NCBI GenBank assembly: GCA_946479115.1 | Contig: CAMLED010000005.1 | Location: 1 to 18,412 of the forward strand | Length of the DNA: 18,412 nucleotides | From: an uncultured Candidatus Saccharibacteria bacterium | GTDB lineage: Bacteria; Patescibacteria; Saccharimonadia; Saccharimonadales; UBA6022 | Direction: 5' to 3' | Part shown: piece after piece, positions 1 to 7,235 of the stretch | Numbering within the stretch: position 1 is the first letter of the stretch | Layout of the letters: each line of letters starts with the position of its first letter | Notes under the pieces: model-generated | Told to the model about the DNA's origin: nothing | Seen by the model: the letters and a program-made list of their open reading frames with translations, nothing else | The model's database searches: none | Position numbers and translations under genes: made by a program

Positions 1-2
1 TG

Positions 3-278
3 ATTCTACTTACGCATATTCTTATCGCCATTTCTAGCATTATCTACACAAGCTTGCTCTTGGTCCAGCCTAGCCGCACAAAGCTACGTACAAGCTATAT
101 TCTTATCGCAGCCACCTTGGCAAGCGGCACCTATCTTACGATCCTGAACCCAATTCATATGCTACAGACATGCACGACTGGCTTGGCCTATGTCGTTATC
201 GTGAGCGCTGGTGTTTATGTCGCACGACAGCAGCTCATCAAACGCGAAGCTCAAAACACACAAACAGACGTTTTGTAA
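3..278 (+). CDS. Membrane protein, 5'-truncated by the window edge
   Basis: The reading frame is open from the first full codon at position 3 to the TAA at 276-278, so the start lies upstream of the window; the TTG at 54 is only an internal codon. The visible 91 residues contain about three hydrophobic segments: the first ~22 residues, a stretch containing YILIAATLASGTYLTIL, and one containing LAYVVIVSAGVYVA. They end in a polar, basic tail (QQLIKREAQNTQTDVL). This fits the C-terminal part of a polytopic integral membrane protein. No family is recognised. The gap to the next gene is 29 bp and that gene has its own Shine-Dalgarno, so the two may be co-transcribed, but the function need not be linked. 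Confidence 0.6.
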   Translation: MLLTHILIAISSIIYTSLLLVQPSRTKLRTSYILIAATLASGTYLTILNPIHMLQTCTTGLAYVVIVSAGVYVARQQLIKREAQNTQTDVL

Positions 279-307
279 AATCGCAAAAATTACTATAGAG
301 GGGCCCT

Positions 308-976
308 ATGCAGCAACAGTACGACAGCCATCCCGTTCAAGCCGCAGCAGATCATATTGCTCAATTAATTAGTGAAAAACTAGCTAATAACGAAAAGGTT
401 TTTTGGTTTTTATCTGGTGGTTCAGGTATCCAAGTAGTGCTTGAAGTCGCCCGTCAACTCAATGGCCAAGACCTTCACAATCTTGCCGCCACGCTTAGCG
501 ATGAGCGCTACGGTCCGGTAGGTCACGCTGATGAAAACTGGCAGCAGCTCATCGATGGAGGCTTTAGCCTACCGGGTGCAGTCCTTTACCGTCCACTTAT
601 TAGTGAAGATCAAATTACTACTGCGAACCGTTTTGGTGCTTGGGTAGCACAGCATATGGCCGATGCGCATTATTCGATTGGCCTCTTTGGCATCGGCAAC
701 GATGGCCACACTGCAGGCATTAAACCACATTCTTCGGCCGTTACAGCCAATGCATGGTCTGAATACTTTCACGGTGATGATTTCGAACGTATCACGATCA
801 CCCTTTTACCCATTAGCCAACTTGATGAAGCAGTGATTCAGGCTTCTGGCCAAGATAAATTACCTATATTAAAATCGTTAGTTAACGAATCAATACCAGT
901 AGTCAACCAGCCCGCACAGGCATTAAAGAGTATTCCGCTCAGTACACTATATACAGATAATCAGGAGGTCATATGA
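308..976 (+). CDS. pgl: 6-phosphogluconolactonase
   Basis: Hydrolyses 6-phospho-D-glucono-1,5-lactone to 6-phosphogluconate, the second step of the oxidative pentose phosphate pathway, in the cytoplasm. The 222-aa protein has the NagB/RpiA-type fold signatures of the family: a phosphate-binding LSGGSG at residues 35-40, DERYGP at 65-70, and the diagnostic GIGNDGHTAGIKP at about 128-140. Length is close to the usual 220-260 aa of the DevB-type enzyme. The start is supported by GAGGGG at 298-303, 4 nt before the ATG. Its TGA stop overlaps the ATG of the dehydrogenase (ATGA), which makes translational coupling likely and puts consecutive enzymes in one operon. The glucosamine-6-phosphate deaminase relatives share this fold, but the motif set and the gnd neighbour favour lactonase. 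Confidence 0.9.
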   Translation: MQQQYDSHPVQAAADHIAQLISEKLANNEKVFWFLSGGSGIQVVLEVARQLNGQDLHNLAATLSDERYGPVGHADENWQQLIDGGFSLPGAVLYRPLISEDQITTANRFGAWVAQHMADAHYSIGLFGIGNDGHTAGIKPHSSAVTANAWSEYFHGDDFERITITLLPISQLDEAVIQASGQDKLPILKSLVNESIPVVNQPAQALKSIPLSTLYTDNQEVI

Positions 977-1881
977 AAATAGCTATATCAGGACTTGGTC
1001 GCATGGGTGATCAGATTGCCAAAAAATTAGTAGAGGGTGGCCACGAAGTCGTTGCCCACAATCGTAGCCATGAACCAATTGATGCAGCTCGTCAGTACGG
1101 TGCAATACCAGCCTATGAAAAAGCTGATGTCATTACGGCCTTTAGCGGTGAGCCTGTGGTGTTATGGATCATGATTCCTGCCGAAGTAATCGATGCTGCT
1201 CTAGATGACTGGCTGTCTATCCTGCCAGCAGGCAGTATTATTATCGATGGCGGCAACAGCGATTACCGCGGCGATGCAGCTCGTGCTGAGCGTGTTGCTG
1301 CTAAGGGCAGTGTTCTACTTGATATCGGCACAAGCGGAGGCGTGTGGGGTTACAAGAATGGCTTCTCGATGATGGTCGGCGGTGATGCAAATGCTTATGC
1401 CACCCTCATCCCAGCCCTAGACACACTGGCAGCTCCTAACGGCGGTCATCGTCACTTTGGCGAAAACGGAACTGGTCACTATGTAAAGATGGTTCATAAT
1501 GCGATTGAATACGGCATGATGCAAAGTCTTGCCGAAGGTTATCGCATGTTAAAGGAAGGACCATACAACACCATTGATCTAGCTAAGGCTGGGGATATCT
1601 GGCAAGAAAGTAGTGTTGTGACGTCTTGGCTAAACGATCTAACCCGTCAAGCACTGCATGAAAATCCAACCCTTGAGAATATTAGTGGCGTAGTAGCTGA
1701 ATCGGGTGAAGCCCGCTGGACACTCGAGACCGCTAAAGAACTTGGTATTCCTATGCCCGCAATTCAAGCTAGCTTTGATGTTCGTCTTGCCTCGCAGCAA
1801 GGTGAAGTCAACTTCGCCACTAAATTACTTGCCGCTATGCGTAATAAGTTTGGTGGGCACAATATCGACGGTCAGCAGTAA
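973..1881 (+). CDS. gnd: 6-phosphogluconate dehydrogenase (decarboxylating), short form
   Basis: Oxidatively decarboxylates 6-phosphogluconate to ribulose 5-phosphate, giving NAD(P)H and a pentose. The 302-aa protein starts with a Rossmann dinucleotide site (GLGRMG, residues 7-12). It carries IDGGNS at 91-96, the substrate motif GTSGG at 119-123, and the active-site segment GHYVKMVHN with putative catalytic Lys172 and Glu179 at the family's seven-residue spacing. Its length matches the short (~300 aa) class rather than the ~470-aa class. Asn-Arg-Ser at 30-32, after the second beta strand, resembles NADP-preferring enzymes; that is an inference. Start: AGGAGG at 963-968, 4 nt before the ATG, which overlaps the pgl stop. 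It converges with the minus-strand deacetylase, leaving only 7 bp between the stop codons. Confidence 0.93.
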   Translation: MKIAISGLGRMGDQIAKKLVEGGHEVVAHNRSHEPIDAARQYGAIPAYEKADVITAFSGEPVVLWIMIPAEVIDAALDDWLSILPAGSIIIDGGNSDYRGDAARAERVAAKGSVLLDIGTSGGVWGYKNGFSMMVGGDANAYATLIPALDTLAAPNGGHRHFGENGTGHYVKMVHNAIEYGMMQSLAEGYRMLKEGPYNTIDLAKAGDIWQESSVVTSWLNDLTRQALHENPTLENISGVVAESGEARWTLETAKELGIPMPAIQASFDVRLASQQGEVNFATKLLAAMRNKFGGHNIDGQQ

Positions 1882-1887
1882 CTGCTG
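1873..1887. repeat. 15-nt palindrome over the gnd stop codon
   Basis: CAGCAGT-A-ACTGCTG is a perfect inverted repeat with a one-base centre. It covers the TAA of gnd and ends 2 nt before the stop codon of the convergent deacetylase. It has no T-run on either side, so it is not a canonical intrinsic terminator. It may act as a small 3'-end structure or may be coincidental, since part of it encodes the final Gln-Gln. Confidence 0.35.
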
Positions 1888-1888
1888 C

Positions 1889-3700
1889 CTAGTTCGTTAA
1901 ATACCAACGTGCGTCATCGTAATATGCGGTGATGCCAGAGTTACCTGTTACGATAATCTGCAGGCTCGCACTTTTTACGTTAGTTGAAATCGGCTTGTAT
2001 GAAATCATTACATCGCCGCTGCTAACACCTCGCACGCCTGTTTTATACTGACCAGATATCCAATTACCTACCGCATCGTACTCGTCAACATAGAACCCAA
2101 CTTCACCTGAGGCCAATTGCGTGACAGCCACATAGCTCAAGAGATTATAGGTTTTGAGAGGATCGACGGTCACTTTCGGTGAAAAGAGATGACGGTTGAC
2201 TGTTGTTGCCACTAATTTAACCGAGTTAGCTGGGTTAGCCGGACTACCATGATTGCCGGCATCAGCTGTAATTGTCGTTGGACTATTGGTCGTCCAGCCA
2301 CCTGAAATACCGCCATCAAATGCGCCATTAGCCACCAAGTTAGTTGGAGCCGGCGGAGGCGCAACAGAGCTAAGCGCAAACCACTGCGCAGTGTCATAGA
2401 ACCCAGTAACTCCTGAATTGGCGGTCACGATAACCTGGAGACGAGCCTTCTTTACATTGGCAGATGTTGGTTTGTAACTGAAATTGTAATTCTCGACGAA
2501 TACAGATCGTTCACCATTTTTATACTGGCCAGATACCCAGTTGCCGAAACCGTCGTACTCATCGATGAAGAAGCCGACTTCACCTCCAGTAATCCGCGTT
2601 ACATTCACAAATTGCTTTAATAGATAGGTCGCATTTGCGTCAACCGTAATGATCGGTGAAAATAAGTGGCCATTTTGACTCGTTGCATTTAACGCCACCG
2701 AACGGACAGGACTTGGAGCACTTCCATTTGTAGCCGCGTTTGACACAATTGATGACGGCGCATCAGTTGTCCAACCTCCGGCAATACCACTCTCGAAACT
2801 ATTATTAGGCAGTAGATTAGTGTCACTGGCGACTAGTCCGTTGCTTATATTAACCGGTGTGATCAAACCCGCCGTTTGCTTTGACTTTACGTATGCGGCG
2901 ATCTGGTCAAGTGCTGTTGTGCCGTACTCATAATCATCTGGGTTGCTGCTTGGTGATGCTTTTATGTCATGCATCGTCAAGATTAGCCAGTATTTATTAG
3001 TGATCGCTGCATCAATTTTAGCCTTGACCTGGGCAACCGTTACACCCGACTGAACCTGCATATTATTTAATAGGTAATCGTTGTATGGCCAAATATTATT
3101 ACCCTGATCAGCAAAGCCTCGATGCGACGTATACACTTTAGCAATCTGCGCCAAGGTTGCAGCCGTATAGTCACCATATGGTGTCGAGAATGCTTTAGCG
3201 TCAATACCTTGGGCGGTAAAATCTGCTTTGCTTTGTGATAACTCTTGAGCAACTTGCGTTGGCGTTAAAACATTCGGCTGTCCATCGCTGGCATCACTAG
3301 AAGCAAGATACGGATGTGTAGCTGTATGCGACCCAATCTCCCACCCTGCTGTCTGCAGTTGCTTAATCTGTGCCCAGGTCATATACGACGCGTCGGTATT
3401 TGCATGACACGTATTTGGGACCGTCGACATACCTACACAGCGTGAAATAACATAGTCGGTAGCCGTTAATCCGTACTTAGCTAAAATAGGCTTAGCCTGA
3501 GTAAGCGCGCTGGTCAGACCATCGTCAAACGTAAACGATATCTTAGCTGTGGGCGTAGGATTCTGAACTACTGCTCCCGCTACGTGACTGAACCATGCCG
3601 GCGCAAGCACACTGACTAGTAGCATAAGTGTAGCAACCAGCCATAATTTTCTCCTTGGATACCGCTGTATATTCCTGATACTCGTACGTATTTCGTTCAT
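1889..3700 (-). CDS. Membrane-anchored NodB-type polysaccharide deacetylase with two tandem C-terminal beta-rich domains
   Basis: Likely removes N- or O-acetyl groups from an extracellular polysaccharide (carbohydrate esterase family 4). From the ATG at 3700 the protein has 603 aa. It has a basic N-terminus and a membrane segment/signal anchor at about 19-44, then a NodB domain at about 50-285. The metal and catalytic motifs are intact: TFDDG (Asp59, Asp60), SHTATHP (His125, His129), STPYG (172-176) and LTMHD (His244). Two ~150-aa repeats follow (about 296-445 and 455-603) that share EVGF, DEYD, GNW and SGQYK. They look like carbohydrate-binding beta sandwiches and are joined by a Pro-rich linker near 447-452. 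It is the last gene of the minus-strand operon, starting 33 bp after the other deacetylase ends. A longer reading from TTG at 3721 is less likely because GGGAGG sits 5 nt before the ATG at 3700. Confidence 0.85.
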   Translation of the reverse strand: MNEIRTSIRNIQRYPRRKLWLVATLMLLVSVLAPAWFSHVAGAVVQNPTPTAKISFTFDDGLTSALTQAKPILAKYGLTATDYVISRCVGMSTVPNTCHANTDASYMTWAQIKQLQTAGWEIGSHTATHPYLASSDASDGQPNVLTPTQVAQELSQSKADFTAQGIDAKAFSTPYGDYTAATLAQIAKVYTSHRGFADQGNNIWPYNDYLLNNMQVQSGVTVAQVKAKIDAAITNKYWLILTMHDIKASPSSNPDDYEYGTTALDQIAAYVKSKQTAGLITPVNISNGLVASDTNLLPNNSFESGIAGGWTTDAPSSIVSNAATNGSAPSPVRSVALNATSQNGHLFSPIITVDANATYLLKQFVNVTRITGGEVGFFIDEYDGFGNWVSGQYKNGERSVFVENYNFSYKPTSANVKKARLQVIVTANSGVTGFYDTAQWFALSSVAPPPAPTNLVANGAFDGGISGGWTTNSPTTITADAGNHGSPANPANSVKLVATTVNRHLFSPKVTVDPLKTYNLLSYVAVTQLASGEVGFYVDEYDAVGNWISGQYKTGVRGVSSGDVMISYKPISTNVKSASLQIIVTGNSGITAYYDDARWYLTN

Positions 3701-3705
3701 CGTAA

Positions 3706-3711
3706 CCTCCC
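3706..3711 (-). promoter_or_regulatory. Shine-Dalgarno deciding the downstream deacetylase start
   Basis: GGGAGG on the minus strand, 5 nt before the ATG at 3700. It supports that start over the upstream in-frame TTG at 3721. Confidence 0.75.
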
Positions 3712-3733
3712 TTGCCGGCAATGCGGCGTATAC

Positions 3734-5464
3734 TTACTGATTATCTATTTCCTGAATTGCGGCAGACACGGGCTCAACAGTAATGCCACTCTGTTTTATG
3801 ACATCAAGCTGCTGTTGAAGCTGAGTAGGAGTAATGACAGTTTCCGCTGTGCCAACTGGCTCAATACGGTGGTAGACTAACACAAGCCAACCGTTACTGG
3901 CCTTGGCATCGGCAATCTCGTCCTTAAGTCGTGCCTGTGTCACCGAACGCCCCATATACAACACACGAATATTGTACTGGTTGTAGTTCTGCCGTGTATT
4001 CACCCCAGGATCAGTGCCACGTAGTGACGAATAATATTTATGCGCATAATACGCAAGCTGGTCATCATTCCCGCCAAAGGGTGCAGAAAAGTCCACCGTC
4101 TGCAGACCATGTACGTGATTGAAATATTGTGCCGCGTAACTTAATTGATAATCAATGACCGAACGATCGAGTGTCGTAAAGTTAAGGTGTTTATATCCAT
4201 GCGAAGCAATTTGATGTCCATTATCGCGTAGATCCTGTACTTGAGCCGACGACATAAAATCAGCCGTATCGATAACTGATGGGTTCAAGTAAAACGTTCC
4301 TTCATATCCATATTTATTTAATATACTTGCTCCGTTGTTAAAGGCAGAGAGCCGTCCATCGTCAAAAGTCAAAGACAGCAACGGGCGGTTCCACAGTAAT
4401 GGGCCCGGCTTTGTCAGATTATATAATTCGCTTTCTCGCATATCGACATAGCCATTCGCATGTAGTGTTAGGCTCACTACGACGCTATTAGCAGCCTGAG
4501 GAATCGCAAACTGTTGCTCAAACTGCGTCCAATCCTTGGCGGGAAGCAATTGTCGAAGCGTCTCAAATCGACGTTCACCTGTTTCTAATGTATATTCCGC
4601 TACTACGTCTACTGGCGCATCACTCCGATATACAGCCCCAAATTGGTACATTTGATGTGGGCTAACGCTGATTGGCTCGTGTTGCCACTTCGCCTCGCCG
4701 TCCTTAAAATCACTAAGCTGGCTATGGACATATGGCATCCCATTATTCGGAATGTATGCAAAACCAGCTTGGTTATTACCATAGCTAAAACTAGACCAGC
4801 CAGCGACAGTTACTCCGTCATCACTCATAAAACTGGTATTTGGCATCAAGTTTACACCCATGCTTGGCTTTGGTTGCTGATAGATATCCTGGGGGTTTGG
4901 CTCAAGATAGGTGCGGTCAATTTGCAATTCTCCTTTACCAGCAACACTGTATACAAACTGAACACTTTGGGCATTTTGATCAGCGATAAATACATGGCTC
5001 GCTGCCTCCCAGTCTTCAGCCGGGTCAAAGCGCCCGACAATAGACTGTTTGTATGTACCATCCACATAATTTGTTCTCAGTATCAATGCAAACGGTAGGT
5101 CTGACTTGTAGAGTGTTTTGTAATAGTAACGTTCACCGGGCTTTACCGTCGCAAGCGGACTCGTGAGTGTCGTATTGCCGCGAGCCGTAGCGTCCGTGTT
5201 AGTCAATGCAATCGCAACAGAACTCTCATATCCCTTTCGTGTTGAACTCGTACTCGACTCGGTTTTAGACACTTGCCAACCTATAGGAAAGCCTTGCGCA
5301 TCTAGCTCTTCTAAGCCAGCATTTGGCAAGATATTCGTAGCCGCATTTGCTAGTCGTGGTGAGGCGGCAATAACAGAATATTGCTGCCAGACGAAAAACA
5401 AAACCATTACTATAGGCACGACTGTTACAAACGGGCTTCTCCAGAATGTCGCTGCTCTACTCAT
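3734..5464 (-). CDS. Membrane-anchored NodB-type polysaccharide deacetylase with N-terminal beta-rich domains
   Basis: A second family-4 carbohydrate esterase, 576 aa from the ATG at 5464. An N-terminal membrane anchor lies at about 11-35. Two non-catalytic domains follow, at about 40-190 and 200-350; both open with an N-x-LPN/LMPN-x-x-F/L-type strand typical of CBM-like beta sandwiches. The NodB domain is C-terminal (about 360-576) with TFDDG (Asp368, Asp369), SHGYKH (His422, His426), SAPFG (460-464) and VYHRIE (His532). The domain order is the reverse of the neighbouring deacetylase, so the two are not a simple recent duplication. The ATG lies inside the end of the glycosyltransferase gene (8-nt overlap), with GGAG 7 nt upstream, which implies translational coupling. 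Ser460 stands where many members have Arg in motif 3. The substrate is probably the polymer made by the glycosyltransferase; acetylxylan esterase activity is the alternative. Confidence 0.85.
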   Translation of the reverse strand: MSRAATFWRSPFVTVVPIVMVLFFVWQQYSVIAASPRLANAATNILPNAGLEELDAQGFPIGWQVSKTESSTSSTRKGYESSVAIALTNTDATARGNTTLTSPLATVKPGERYYYKTLYKSDLPFALILRTNYVDGTYKQSIVGRFDPAEDWEAASHVFIADQNAQSVQFVYSVAGKGELQIDRTYLEPNPQDIYQQPKPSMGVNLMPNTSFMSDDGVTVAGWSSFSYGNNQAGFAYIPNNGMPYVHSQLSDFKDGEAKWQHEPISVSPHQMYQFGAVYRSDAPVDVVAEYTLETGERRFETLRQLLPAKDWTQFEQQFAIPQAANSVVVSLTLHANGYVDMRESELYNLTKPGPLLWNRPLLSLTFDDGRLSAFNNGASILNKYGYEGTFYLNPSVIDTADFMSSAQVQDLRDNGHQIASHGYKHLNFTTLDRSVIDYQLSYAAQYFNHVHGLQTVDFSAPFGGNDDQLAYYAHKYYSSLRGTDPGVNTRQNYNQYNIRVLYMGRSVTQARLKDEIADAKASNGWLVLVYHRIEPVGTAETVITPTQLQQQLDVIKQSGITVEPVSAAIQEIDNQ

Positions 5465-6782
5465 GTGATTTCTCCAATACATTCACCGTATCCCTCGCCG
5501 GTATACCGACTACTTGACCACCGATCCTAGTAGGTGATCGCCAGGCTGAACTACTTTGGCGACGTCGCATCAAATGGTTCGCACGTATAACACATAGCGT
5601 CACGGCCAAGATTTGAATAACATCCATGATGTAAAAGATGAAGTACGCGAGCGGCACATATAATGTTAGATACAGCCTTTCACGCAGTCGTAAATGTTCA
5701 TCATACCAAAGCGTCAAAAACATATATGCGGTAACTGTTATATACGTACCAAACAAAAGCAACAGGTTATTTTGAGCAATCATAAGATAAACAGCATATG
5801 CCCATGTAAATGGCAGAAACAGCAGTAGAATCTCGCTTACTATTGCCATTGGTAAACGATAAATTGTTAGCATTGATGAATAAAGGCTGTCATTCCTGCC
5901 GACCAGTTGATTATGTTTCAGGATATTTTGAAAACTACCATATTTCCAGCGATATCGTTGTCGAAACAACGAGCGCACATCTTCTACAGGTTCGGTCATC
6001 GCCATAACATCAGCCGCATACACTAATCTATTCGCCTTATTCCCTTTCGATATCAGTTTCATGCTAAGACTAATGTCTTCTGTCATGGTGTCTGTATCAT
6101 AAAAACCAACAGACCGAATCGCCTTAGTGCGATAGGTCGAAGCAACACCGCCAATCACAAATTCGCAATTAGTAAGTGAGTACGTTTTTTTAGCGCGATA
6201 GCCAATCATATGCTCGAACTTCTGCAAAATGCTTAATGTAGTGTGCTTGTTAATAATTTGTACATTTGCCGCTACACCAACAACCGTTTGATCGCTAAAA
6301 TAACTAATTGCTCGCTCAATCGCATCAGACGCCAATACAGAATCAGCATCGAGCATCATCACAAATTTACTTTTTACATAACGGTTTAGCGCATAATTTA
6401 GCGCCGCACCTTTGCCCGTGTTTCTGTGTCGATGAATAACCCGAAGGTTATATTCTGGATGCAGTTTTGCATACAGATTAACAATATGTTTTGTAGCGTC
6501 AGTTGATGCGTCGTTAACCACCATTACTTCAAAGTTAGGATAGGCGTTTGTATATATTGACTGCAAGCATCGTTCAATGACTTTTTCTTCATTATGCGCT
6601 GGCACTAAAACAGTAATCCGAGGATGGAGTCGTATAGTTCCCCGTGGTAGATATCGTCTAGCCCTTCGCCGCGCTTGCCACACGTCATACAAACTCGCGC
6701 CCATTAGATAGAATCCGAGGTGTGAAATATAAATAACGCTCGTAGCAGTAAACAGGTAAAACAAAAATGTACTAAGATCCAT
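5457..6782 (-). CDS. Processive family-2 glycosyltransferase (IcaA/PgaC/NodC-like)
   Basis: Probable membrane polysaccharide synthase that adds UDP-activated sugars and extrudes the chain through its own membrane domain. The 441-aa protein has an N-terminal membrane segment (about 5-30). A GT-A catalytic domain follows with PAHNE (61-65), VNDAS (89-93), DAD (Asp145, Asp147), TED (234-236, catalytic base) and QRYRW (275-279); together these are the processive GT2 signature. Three or four further membrane segments lie at about 305-400. Size and motif set fit the poly-N-acetylglucosamine, chitin oligosaccharide and hyaluronan synthase group better than dolichol-type transferases. It overlaps the 78-aa gene upstream by 11 nt and the deacetylase gene downstream by 8 nt. 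CCTC at 6790-6793 (GAGG on the minus strand) provides a Shine-Dalgarno 7 nt before the ATG. Adjacent NodB enzymes point to an N-acetylhexosamine polymer. Confidence 0.88.
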   Translation of the reverse strand: MDLSTFLFYLFTATSVIYISHLGFYLMGASLYDVWQARRRARRYLPRGTIRLHPRITVLVPAHNEEKVIERCLQSIYTNAYPNFEVMVVNDASTDATKHIVNLYAKLHPEYNLRVIHRHRNTGKGAALNYALNRYVKSKFVMMLDADSVLASDAIERAISYFSDQTVVGVAANVQIINKHTTLSILQKFEHMIGYRAKKTYSLTNCEFVIGGVASTYRTKAIRSVGFYDTDTMTEDISLSMKLISKGNKANRLVYAADVMAMTEPVEDVRSLFRQRYRWKYGSFQNILKHNQLVGRNDSLYSSMLTIYRLPMAIVSEILLLFLPFTWAYAVYLMIAQNNLLLLFGTYITVTAYMFLTLWYDEHLRLRERLYLTLYVPLAYFIFYIMDVIQILAVTLCVIRANHLMRRRQSSSAWRSPTRIGGQVVGIPARDTVNVLEKSHE

Positions 6783-7008
6783 TGCTTAGCCTCATTTTTC
6801 GCCGTGCAACTCGCTGATGTCTCCGATACCTAGAGATGATTGCCAGTGCAATAATCACCAGATGTCGGATCATCATCACAAGAAGTATAATTGCCCAAAT
6901 GATCAAACTTGCAAATGCTAATACAGTGATCAAATCCATAATTCTCGTTTGCTCGAATCCGGTATATTGACTCGGACTCGCCAGCGCTACAATTAGCATT
7001 ACTGACAT
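6772..7008 (-). CDS. Small membrane protein at the head of the polysaccharide operon
   Basis: A 78-aa protein with a short hydrophobic start, a long hydrophobic stretch at about 25-60 that could cross the membrane once or twice, and a strongly basic C-terminal tail (SRYRRHQRVARRKMR). No family is recognised. Its 3' end overlaps the glycosyltransferase start by 11 nt, so the two are almost certainly co-translated. By position and size it could be an accessory subunit of the synthase, as IcaD and PgaD are for IcaA and PgaC; I see no sequence similarity that proves it. The start at 7008 is supported by GGTGA 6 nt upstream; the Met three codons downstream is an alternative. Confidence 0.65.
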   Translation of the reverse strand: MSVMLIVALASPSQYTGFEQTRIMDLITVLAFASLIIWAIILLVMMIRHLVIIALAIISRYRRHQRVARRKMRLSNGS

Positions 7009-7235
7009 ATCATTTCACCCATGTGTCGTATACTTTTGGCCATACCCCCTCATTTCTTAGTATCACATTAGCTCTACTCTAAACTGACTATAGAACTCCA
7101 CGACTACTAGTAGCAGTGATTATTATTACTAATCAGCTGTAATTATGTTTACAAATTTCTTTAACTATCCTGTAATCTGCATTACATTTATTTTGATACT
7201 GGTCTTGTAAAATTAGTCATAATGAAGGGAGAGAA
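7009..7235. promoter_or_regulatory. Divergent intergenic region between polysaccharide operon and GH10 gene
   Basis: This AT-rich 227-bp gap must hold the promoters of two divergent units. It contains a perfect 10-bp palindrome (CTACTAGTAG, 7104-7113) and, 3 bp further on, an inverted repeat TGATTA-N7-TAATCA (7117-7135). Both lie near the middle, where a shared operator could sit. For the plus strand, TTGATA (7193-7198) and CATAAT (7218-7223) form a weak promoter candidate with a long 19-nt spacer, followed by the Shine-Dalgarno AGGGAGAG. I found no convincing -35/-10 pair for the minus-strand operon. Confidence 0.4.

Noticed and set aside
4643..5098. A 151-codon open frame on the plus strand
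   Set aside because: It lies wholly inside the deacetylase gene on the opposite strand, has no ribosome site, and its translation looks like noise.
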